Positions 10,090 to 18,468 of a stretch of 25,025 nt of DNA are shown here, in pieces. Position 1 is the first letter of the stretch. Every line of letters starts with the position of its first letter. This DNA is from Chara braunii (taxonomy: Eukaryota > Streptophyta > Charophyceae > Charales > Characeae): positions 30,216-55,240 of the forward strand of contig BFEA01001027.1 in NCBI GenBank assembly GCA_003427395.1, read 5' to 3'. The notes under the pieces are model-generated. The model ran no database searches, was not told the origin of the DNA, and saw only the letters and a program-made list of their open reading frames with translations. Position numbers and translations under genes: made by a program.

Positions 10090-10339
10090 CCCAACTAAAT
10101 CCATATTGTGATGTATTGGCCCATTGAGACTCAAACCTTGAACCTCTTATGTACAACACCTAGCTCGAACCCACTGAGTTGCAATGTCGTATGTTCTCTG
10201 TATACCTGTTGGGAGACAAATTATTGGGGTGTCAACCTAGCACCAACTGGTCATGAGGAGGGGGAGGTAGAAGGTGGACAGAACAGAACCCACAACCTCC
10301 TCCCTGCAATGCAAGAGCTCTACCACACTAAGCTGCCAC
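10090..10339 (-). mobile_element. tRNA(Ala)-like SINE head plus a second tRNA-like module
   Basis: Reading the minus strand from 10339, the sequence resembles a tRNA-Ala: a D arm with A box TTAGTGTGGTAGAGC (10317-10331), an anticodon region CTTGCATTGCAGGGAG with TGC in the loop, and a T arm GGGTTCTGTTCTG (10279-10291). About 150 bp further on lies a second tRNA-like module with A box GCAACTCAGTGGGTTCGAGC (10163-10183) and B box GGTTTGAGTCTC (10126-10137). Two such modules in the same orientation suggest a dimeric SINE or one SINE beside another. The 3' end and tail on the left are not clear. The arms are mismatched, so these are SINE relics and not working tRNA genes. Confidence 0.6.
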
Positions 10340-10512
10340 TTTTTTTTTTTTTTTTTTGGAAAAAGGCTAATTTTTTTAAGCCCAACCAATTTAGTCACCT
10401 GTTGAATCTGGACAGGACGGACTTTGAGGCCTTTTTATTGTCATTATAGCATTATCGGGAACTTACAGCAACCACATCCGTGCTCAAGCCTCCAACGAGG
10501 GAACACCCCACG
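10340..10512. other. T18 tract and unassigned DNA, possibly the tail of the neighbouring minus-strand SINE
   Basis: T18 at 10340-10357 reads as poly(A) on the minus strand. It could be the 3' tail of a minus-strand retroposon coming from the right, such as the SINE starting near 10650. The sequence between has no domain or box of its own that I can defend. Confidence 0.4.
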
Positions 10513-10649
10513 ATTTTTTTCCCTTTTTACGACCTTGAACTATTCAGAATTGTAGTATTTCACTCATTCATTTCCATTGGAGTTCAAACTCCGGTCTGTA
10601 TTTCAACACTTCTGGGTTGTACAAACTGAGTTAGGCCAGTTCACACCCA
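10513..10649 (-). mobile_element. tRNA-derived SINE, copy A
   Basis: On the minus strand the head reads GGCCTAACTCAGTTTGTACAA (10617-10637), an A-box-like D arm, and GGAGTTTGAACTCC (10579-10592), a B-box-like T arm. The body then has ATTCTGAAT and AGTTCAAG words shared with copy B, ending in an A-rich stretch (10514-10531 on +). It lies head to tail with copy B. Mismatches in the arms show it is old. Confidence 0.6.
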
Positions 10650-10830
10650 TTTTTTTGCTTTTTTTTTTAATCAATGGAGACAACATTTTTTATCGTCTTG
10701 AACTGACCGACCCTTGATAATTCAGAATGATTTCTTTCTATTCAACTGGTTCCATCCGGATTCGAACTTGGATTTGTATGTAAACAGTTCATGGGTGTAC
10801 CAACGGGGCTAGCCCTATCGGGTACCCCTC
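10650..10830 (-). mobile_element. tRNA-derived SINE, copy B
   Basis: The minus strand has GGGCTAGCCCCGTTGGTAC (10797-10815, A box) and AAGTTCGAATCC (10758-10769, an excellent B box), then a body sharing ATTCTGAAT, TCAAG and ACGATAAAAA words with copy A. It ends in an A-rich tail visible on + as T7GCT10 (10650-10669). This is the best preserved tRNA-like head in the window. Confidence 0.68.
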
Positions 10831-11377
10831 AGGAATTCACCTCAGGAAATATACCACAAGAATTTTCCTTTTGGTTTTCCTATTCAGGAGTTAAGATCGT
10901 TTCTCTCTCTTTTTTCTTTTCTGTCTCTTTCTTTTTTTATTTTTATTTTTGTATTTTTTAATATATTTTTAACAATAGCTCCATTTTATTCGTGGGGAGC
11001 TTCACGTGTTCGGAACTGGGCCCAACGTCACTTATAATAAATGTTTGAGGCCGGGTTCCTCATAGTCTACTCGGAAGAAACCATCGGAGTCCAATTCGTA
11101 CAACACACTAGTAAGTTGAAGTAGCGGAAGAAAACCTGAGAGGTAAACACTTTGCGAGGGGATATCGTAAAGGTGAAGCCAAATAAACAATATCAGAGGT
11201 AGCAGTAACTAATCCTGGGGAGAAGTAGCCGACCCTCTCAGCAAAAGCTATCTGATAGGAAGAGGCATGATCTACGCCAGGGGGGTTCGGTATATAATAT
11301 TTTGTCTTTATTTGTCAAATTGACCCATTTAAGGAAGAGGAGTCAGAGGACCGTTTCTTGCGAAAGTGATGTCTAGC
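10831..11377. other. Probable 3' flank/UTR of the minus-strand LINE
   Basis: A strongly T-rich block at about 10904-10975 reads as an A-rich tail on the minus strand. AATAAA words occur on the minus strand near 11306 and 10983. The LINE transcript therefore probably ended around 10980. No frame here is coding. Confidence 0.45.
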
Positions 11378-14327
11378 TTACTCGCTGGTTCCAAACTCGC
11401 GTTTGAATCTAATCCAATCAGCCATAGTATCCAATCTAATTGAGTTTTTGAACTGTGTTACTAGAGATCGAACAAATATCATTGATTCAGAGTTGAGGAA
11501 ACGTCTATCTTTTCTGACCAACGATAGTACCCAGAACACCCTGATCCTTAAGATTTGAGTTATCGTTCCTATTTGATGATTACTAGTGTCAGGATTATTA
11601 AGTCTCCCGGTGATGATGAAGTCCTGATTCCAGAGCCCAATACAATTGTAGGTCCCTGCCCACCAGGAGTTCATTGTGTCCCAGAAGCCTCTCGCGATGA
11701 CACATTCCCACCATAGGTGCAACCAATCTTCCAGGCATGGGTGGGGACATACATCGCAACGGGTCGAGATATCCATTCCTTTTTTAGCACACCATAGGGC
11801 AGTTGGGACGTACGAATGGAGTCGCATCCATTGAAGGTCTCCAACCTTTGTCTCCAGAGAATAAGAAATGAGGTGGACAAAGAATATAATTCATTTGGGA
11901 ACCATTGGTTGGAATTTGAGGGAGGACAACCTTCGTTGCTAAGTCATCTTGATACCTGCTTAAAGTGTATGTGCTTTTGAGTGAATCACATAGCCCACTT
12001 AAGATGTGTAGCCCTTGATGGGTAACTTGTTGGCTATACCGTCAGGTCTTGTAATGGACCACTACCTACAAGCATCAAGTCTCCAGTCTTTAAGAGGAAC
12101 AGTCTGCATGATGATTTGAAATGCTGGGGAGGCTTGTATAGTCCCGACCTGTTGGATCTTGACTTCCTCCATACCTGTAAGGTTGATCTGATGGGCATCC
12201 TTAGTTTGAGTTAACTTAGTGTTTCGCAGGGACCATTCAGATGCTTCCACGGTGTTGTCTCTTGTCAATCCTATACAAGGTATCTTCTGGTGTAACAACT
12301 TTGATTCAGAACCACCGTTGTTCCTGTACTAGGTGGTTCGTCCTCCGTAGTGTGTCGGATCATGCGATAAGAATGACACAGAGAATTTCTTTTAGGTGGT
12401 TTGAAGAGTGATGAAGGTCAGTAAGCTGAGGTCTGAGCTCACGAATATCTTTCCATTTCTTAGACTCCTTATCTCAGACGTGACGAATAAGCCATACCCC
12501 GCGTTGCATTCATTTGATTTCAAAATTGTCCTGTAACTTTGCCATAGAGAAAGGAAGTCCGGTCTTCTTACGAATGAAGAAGTTCTCGAAGAGGGGAGTG
12601 TTAAGTATTTCTTGACGAGTAGTGGGTTTGTCCAGGAGTTGTGGAAACATCTTGCCCGAGGCTTTCAGGATGCAGGTCCACTTGTTAGTGTTCGGTCTGG
12701 AGGTGAAGGGACGCATTAGCATTACAGACCAGACTGCGGAGACTTGGATACCAAGGTATCTTTCAGGTTCCGATTCAGCCTTGACTGTGATGCCTAGATC
12801 AATGGTCACCAGACTGCGGAGACCTGGATACCAAGGTATCTTTCATGTTCCGATTCAGCCTTGACTGTGATGCCTAGATCAATGGTCAGAGGTTGACCGT
12901 TGGGGCTGCCTTTTGTCAACTCACTCTCATCGCCGATGCTGCTTTGAAGATGGATAGGCAGTGTTTCCGGGCTGAGAGGGAGGTAGAGGAATTATCAGAA
13001 ATAGCGGAAAAATTGTCAGCTAAGGCAGAAACTTTGATAGAGAAGGAGGGAGTTATTTAAAGACATGTGTAGTCTGGGTGTTTTCTGATCATATTGAGCA
13101 GGACTTCTAACTGAATTACAAAGAGAGAGGGGGTCAGAGGGCACCCCTGGCAAAGTGAATAAGTGATTTTAAATGGTGAGGATGGGTGACCATTGACGAA
13201 GACCCTAGCTAATGAAGCACCACATAACCAGTTAAACTTTTCAGAAATTTTGGTCCATTCCCACTTTTTCCAATGTGGCTTGGACAAAATCCGAATTCAC
13301 ATTATCATACGTTTTCTAGAAGTTAATGATGATGACTATCTTGTTTAGGTTGTGATTTCTGATTCAGACTATCGATTGAGATATGGTCATCATATTGTCA
13401 AGAACTTGTTTGTCAGGTATAAAGCCAGACTGGTTCGGATGTACTAGTTTAGTTAGAAGGGGATTGATACAGCGAGTCAGGGTCTCAACTGGTATCTTAT
13501 CATGGACATTTAGTAGGGATATAGGTATGTGGTTCCTAACGTCAGTTTTATCTCCTTGCTTATATAGAAGGGTTATCATACCTTCAGTTGTACGTCGTCC
13601 TAGAGGTTGACCCGTGGTTGAAAACCCAAAGGAGATCCGGTGTAAGGAGTGTCCAAAACTACACGTAGAACTCAACTGACAAGCCATCTGGTCCTGGGCA
13701 TGTGCTCTTGTCCATGCTATTGACGACAACAATGAGTTCAGTAAGTATGATTAGGCATTCTAGGGAGGCTGATTCCATGTCCAAAGGATGCGATTGGTTG
13801 CATCCCACAACATATGTTTAAGGTAGGGGAGTATGATAGGAGAGTTCAAAGGTTTTTCAAATGTTAGTAGTTATTCGTAAAAGAGCCGAACATATTCTCA
13901 TAGGACTCAAATTCTCTTGCTATTGGTAGGAAGGGATCGTTAGGTGGGCAAGGATGGTGATTCGAGTGAAGTTGCAGAGGTGGTTGACAACTACCCATGT
14001 TTTGTTAGTTAAGTGGTGAATGGAGATAATTTTTTTTACCTGCCTGTGTGTTTCCCATAGGTCTGATGTGCATGTTCTGCCATTCTTGGATTAACTTGGT
14101 TATTTTCCGTGAGTTATTATTTCTCAGTAAAAAGAGTCTGTGAGTTTATTTTCAATGAGTTCAATTTTACTTTTTATCTAAATTTCTTTGTGTTTTCTAT
14201 TTACCGTTTTGACACGGGATATGAGGTTAAGTTGGTTCGAAATGAGGAACATACCTTTATCCAGCCATAGCCCATAGTTTCAGAAGTTATAATTTAGCAT
14301 GTCATCGACGATTGTTATATCAACTCT
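11378..14327 (-). pseudogene. LINE ORF2, reverse transcriptase and zf-RVT part
   Basis: From right to left on the minus strand: a linker with GLWLDKGMFLIS and NRKHKE words (about 14290-14180); the RT fingers at 13364-13732 (ITLLYKQGDK, then PISLLNV and QSGFIPDKQVLDN); motif A near 13290-13325, reading NF-stop-KTYDNVN where LDFEKAYDRV is usual; VNG..S and QGCPL.P.LF near 13138-13200; and the YxDD box at 13012-13020, reading ADN instead of ADD. The zf-RVT domain (TRCDVC, LHLWWEC, GFW) lies at 11690-11770, and the frame ends at 11378. Both catalytic Asp positions that I can align are altered and stops are frequent. An 80-bp tandem duplication at 12728-12887 adds another frameshift. Confidence 0.85.
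12728..12887. repeat. 80-bp tandem duplication within LINE ORF2
   Basis: Positions 12728-12807 and 12808-12887 match except for about two bases (ACTTGG/ACCTGG and CAGGTTC/CATGTTC). The period is not a multiple of three, so it breaks ORF2. The near-identity shows it arose well after the LINE inserted. Confidence 0.95.
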
Positions 14328-14576
14328 AAATTGTCTGCCACAAATCGTTACCCTGCTTTGCTTAATATAGTATTTTCGATGAGTCTAATGTATATCTACT
14401 TGAAGATTGAGTTCACTTATCATTGTCAATTTTCGCATATCCTTTCAACAAGATCCACTATGAGAATCCATAGTGTTGAGGTTTGTGAGTCGTCCAACAT
14501 GTATCTTGGGATAGGAGGTCGAGACATGATTTCAAACTCCCTTATGAAAGCAGACCAACCTCTTAATTTTTTTCCC

Positions 14577-14870
14577 TCAAGTAATGAAGCCGTTTTCTTT
14601 TTTTCGTGTACCTCTAAAGGTGTTTTGTGACATTTTGTGTGATCCTCCCAGCTTCTTTGTTATTTTTCTGTAAATGCGTACATCATATACGTTGATATCT
14701 GTTAAGTTTATGACACCCACAAATAATTTGCAATTTCGCATTTCACATCTTACTAGTGAGTCGTACTGGTAAGGAAATGCTTCACCCCTCGTTGTAATTG
14801 CTATCGCAGCAAGCACTGCAATTTCAATGATGTTTTCCATAATTGTTGTGTTTGTGCACGATATATTGCC
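14577..14870 (-). pseudogene. Unrecognised broken frame, cut by the assembly gap
   Basis: About 95 codons are open on the minus strand from the gap edge (TTIMENIIEIAVLAAIA at the start, then RCEMRNCKLFVGVIN and KITKKLGG), ending at 14577. Its amino-acid balance looks more protein-like than the neighbouring frames, but I recognise no domain. The upstream part lies in or beyond the N run, so the start is unknown. It belongs to the nested insertion. Confidence 0.3.
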
Positions 14871-14873
14871 CCC

Positions 14874-14998
14874 NNNNNNNNNNNNNNNNNNNNNNNNNNN
14901 NNNNNNNNNNNNNNNNNNNNNNNNNNNNNNNNNNNNNNNNNNNNNNNNNNNNNNNNNNNNNNNNNNNNNNNNNNNNNNNNNNNNNNNNNNNNNNNNNN
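14874..14998. other. Assembly gap (125 N) inside a C tract
   Basis: The N run is entered from GCCCCC and left through C16 (14999-15014), so the unsequenced piece probably consists of, or begins and ends in, poly(C). Frames spanning it are meaningless. Confidence 0.97.
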
Positions 14999-15014
14999 CC
15001 CCCCCCCCCCCCCC

Positions 15015-15590
15015 GTCCCTGTTATAATGCAAAGTTGCAAGTCATCGTAATCTTGAAATATATATTACGTACAATGATTGCATGATGCAAAATCATGACT
15101 GAAATATGTTAAACACACATTTAAACAAGCAATATTATGTTAAAAGTTAACAAATATTGAAGACAACTATATGCAAAATCGGAACGAATCTTAAACTAGA
15201 ACATAAAAGTTTATATATTCACACTTAAAAGCAATAAAATAGAATTTATGTATTCACTTATCAAAATTATAAAAAAAACATAATAATAAGTTTAACAATT
15301 ACATGTTACTGTATCGTTACCATTGATTGTTTTGTTCACTATCGCTGCTAACTCATTGCAAATTATTACTTATGTTTAAGCTGACGATGAACTCATTTTA
15401 CACTGTCTAGTTATAACGATACACAACATGCACATCTTTATACGTCCTATGAGATTTCAGAGATGAATGTGTATTTTTTAACAACAAGGACAGTCGTATA
15501 TATCTCTTATCCAAACAGTAAAAAATTGCACAGTTTTTCCCCCCCTTTGCTGTACTTTTCTATAAAAAGAAAAACGTCTACTTTGGCGGC
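15015..15590. other. Very AT-rich, gene-free part of the nested insertion
   Basis: Stops occur in every frame and there is no repeat of note. Possible spacer or untranslated sequence of the inserted element. Confidence 0.5.
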
Positions 15591-16375
15591 CTATTGTTCG
15601 ACGGTCCATAATATCTCATCATAATTATCAAAAATATAATGCACTTGATTATGTACCAAACACTTCACTCTTAGCTTAAGCTCCTTTCTTAGTGCATCAT
15701 CCATCGACAATGGATTTTTAAATCGCTCGAGTGATCCAACAAGCATGGGGCTATTGAAACCTAAAGGATTCCCAAGACGTGAGTATGACGATGTGAAACT
15801 CCTCCCTTGCAATGAACAATGCTTCGAATTTTTCTATCGTTTACCTTGACTGCCGTAAAAAGTGTCATAATTGTGGTATTGCGGTTCAACACTTGGATTT
15901 GACCGTAATAATTCATAAATATCAGAAAATAAAATTGTGGTTTTCTTATGCAAAACAATGCGCATTGTTTTGTGTGGTTTTTGTCTTGCTCTTACCATTG
16001 TTGTTTCACACACAATACTTTTCACGCGTCAATCATCGAAATTGAAGAGACAAATTCGTCAGAATTGTCAAATTTATCGAGTTCTACATTGGCTTCTGCC
16101 TCTAATAAGTACAAGTATCAGAAATCTTTGTCGTCAACACTCTGGAACTCGATGCCCTTGGGCCTCATGGCATGACTCATGAGGATTTCCCCGTCAGGTG
16201 CGACTTTGTTAACGAGGTGTAGGTAGCGAGAATCTGCTGCTACGAGATGGTTTTCCCATATGTTTTTGTTGAATATGATGAAATCAAGGTCTGATCCATC
16301 ATTGTTGTTGCGTCACGACGAAGTCTCGCTCGATGATGGGTTGCTTTCCGATAAGCTCTTATCGATATTCACCAT
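15591..16375 (-). pseudogene. Unrecognised coding remnant in the nested insertion
   Basis: Starting at ATG 16375 on the minus strand, one frame runs to 16022 with only two internal TGA codons. It is Ser/Asp-rich at first (SLSESNPSSSETSS), then NNNDGSDLDFIIFNKNIW and APDGEILMSHAMRPKG. A second frame overlaps it at 16025 and runs to 15591 with a single TAG (YELLRSNPSVEPQYHNYD, then SYSRLGNPLGFNSPML and SMDDALRKELKLRVK). Together they suggest one protein of about 260 residues broken by one shift and three stops. I recognise no family: there is no RT, integrase, DDE or zinc-finger signature. Since low-complexity composition does not explain these frames, I treat them as decayed coding sequence, with moderate doubt. 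Confidence 0.4.
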
Positions 16376-16874
16376 GCATTACGCGAATAAGCATGATGAA
16401 TCTGTATTAGTGGCAAAGCGCAATGATTCTCAAATATAAAATGTGTATATGTTATTACGATATAAAGTGTCATGGTGTTTTTGTGATTTGGAATTATTAT
16501 AATGTGCAAAATCGACAAATATCGTTCTTTTTTATCTACACAAAGTAACACAATCAAAACTTGTGTTTGTTGCTAACCGCCCTTGCGCCAGATTTCTTAC
16601 TTACTTCTACACTACGTACCACAACCAAACTCTATATCTATAAGATATCAGATAACGCGTTCCACACATTTGTCCGAGAAACCATACAAACCATACATAG
16701 ATGATTCAAATGTTATCGTTGTTTGTCAACACAACTTCATAGAAAATTATGATACACATTCATGCAGACGGTTCATGCATCCGTGTGAGAGCGTCACCGA
16801 TAATGTGCATATATACATTTTAGATTGCTCCGTGTAATGCTAGTTGAACATATTACACAGAATATCCCTCTTTG

Positions 16875-17447
16875 TCAATTCATATGTTGCATCACACAAT
16901 TTATCCCTCTACGTGGCACATGTCGCAATGCCCTGTTCATGCGGCGGAACAAATGTTTCTTATTACATTTTTTTTTCTTCTTTTTCTTGATGTATTGTGT
17001 TGCTCCATAATCGTTGAAGGTTTGAAGCACCTTCACAAGAATTGTTCCGACCACGGATATCCTCTCCCCCACAAACTTTATCATGGTATGTCGAACGACA
17101 TTACAGAAAAGGTAGGAGTGTCGAGACATGATATACATGATGTCATCGATATCGTCGTTCGGATTAGGTTTGCGTCGTTCGTTGCGCGTACAGTAGTATG
17201 TCATCTAGTGTCGTGCTTCGAATGCAATGCACAAAAAATTTTCATGATGTCTCATTTCGTTGTCGAATATCCAGCCACCTCTGTAAAAAACGTTCTTCCA
17301 CCGCGGTGCACCACGTCGCCAATAGTGTGACAATGAGTCACATGTCTTAGCCCTCCTTGATAGTGTACGCTGCAGATGTGGAGCCCTCATATCAAATGCA
17401 GGGTATAATATTGTCTTGTCTACTGAACGAAGACCGACCACTGTCAT
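16875..17447 (-). pseudogene. Unrecognised coding remnant with one internal stop
   Basis: The minus strand is open from 17447 to 16875 (190 codons) except for one TAG at about 17205. The sequence is basic and Arg/His-rich (LQRTLSRRAKTCD, HYWRRGAPRWKNVFY, FVGERISVVGTILVKVLQT) and includes a Lys run encoded by the T-rich tract at 16966-16990. The opposite strand is also open over 152 codons, so the coding strand is uncertain. No domain recognised. It lies at the right end of the nested insertion. Confidence 0.3.
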
Positions 17448-17675
17448 TCATTGGCTGTAGCGGAATGTAATCAGTTCTTCGTAGTGTATGGGTGTTCCCC
17501 ATGTGTCCATGTGGCAATGCATAGTATCGTCGTTCGCATCCATGGTTGTGTCTACGACATAGATCGCATAACACATAGTGGAGGTCAAAGCAGGGGGTTG
17601 CACTGCGTGAAGAGACGAAGTGTCATGTCGAGCATACCTTTAATAGTAAGAATACGATAGAATCTCGCATCATTT

Positions 17676-18468
17676 ATTAACTCTCCATTCCTCCCATGTT
17701 CTTCATACCCATTCCACTACTCTCGGGTCCTCGAGGACGTATATGCTTAATCGGAAGAGTCCATTGCCCTTGAAGGCATGAGTTCTCTGATTTATCTACA
17801 GCCACACCGGCATGTGGTCTGACATGGGATCGGTGGCAGTCTTTGCTTTGTTGGTTAGTTGCAGTGTATTGTCGTTGGTTAAAATTATGTCTAATCTTCT
17901 GCATGTGAATATTTCGCTGTTTGCTGGATTGGAGGAGACCCATGTATAGACATGTGAGCCCAGATGAAGAGAACAGTAAGGGTTGAAAAGTCCACTATCT
18001 GACATAGAGTCATTGAGAGCTGCTAATTCGTTGGGGTGGGAAAGTGGTGTTATGGAATCCAGGTTCAGGTTTGAGACTGTATTATAGTCCCCTCCTAGTA
18101 TCTGAAAGTTGGTAGACGGTATGACTTGAGGTTGTGGTCACTGGGTACGTATATAGACATAAAACACAAAGTTTTGTTATCTATGTCTAGAATGGTCCAG
18201 CACTAGTGTCCCATTGGGTCGACTTTGAATTCCTGTTACGAGGTTCTTATGGATCAAGATACCCGTAGCACCCTTGGCAGATCTGTGGAGCATTCCAACA
18301 AGCCAGCATAAATGCTATTATTTCTTATGAGAGTTTGATATTCTGCAAAATTGTGATAGTTATCCAATGGGAGTGGATCCACGATTTGAGGTGAGCACGT
18401 TTGTGTTTCCCATTTTCGTCAATAAGTCCAGGAAAGTTCCATGAGGCTACGGATAGCCTATTGGCCAT
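17676..18468 (-). pseudogene. LINE ORF2, endonuclease part
   Basis: The N-terminal part of ORF2, an exonuclease/endonuclease/phosphatase-fold domain that nicks target DNA. It starts at ATG 18468 (MANRLSVASWNFPGL), which fits the usual WN..GL opening, followed by KRAHLKSWI and LQNIKL near 18340, where QE.K is expected, so the catalytic Glu is replaced by Asn. The C-terminal block RRLDIIL...TDPMSDHMPVWL at 17810-17910 keeps the SDH signature. The part after SDH (GLFRLSIYVLEDPRVVEW, then TWEEWR) ends at the insertion junction. Several stops and shifts interrupt the frame between these blocks. The ATG overlaps the end of ORF1. Confidence 0.85.

Larger units (their letters stand above)
14328..17675. 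mobile_element. 3.35-kb insertion of unknown type nested in the LINE
   Basis: LINE coding sequence stops at 17676 and resumes at 14327. The flanks are near-identical 9-mers, ATCAACTCT at 14319-14327 and ATTAACTCT at 17676-17684 (8 of 9 match). Reading the LINE across one copy keeps the ORF2 frame continuous, from TWEEWR into the GLWLDKGM block, which supports the junctions. A 9-bp duplication is typical of Mutator-like elements. The ends share only AAAT...ATTT, so no convincing long inverted repeats are present. The inside is AT-rich (especially 15015-15560), contains the assembly gap, and holds several broken minus-strand frames that match nothing I know. The family remains open. Confidence 0.7.

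Noticed and set aside
14577-15085. Frames reading through the N run
   Set aside because: Translation across unknown bases carries no information; only the part outside the gap was considered.
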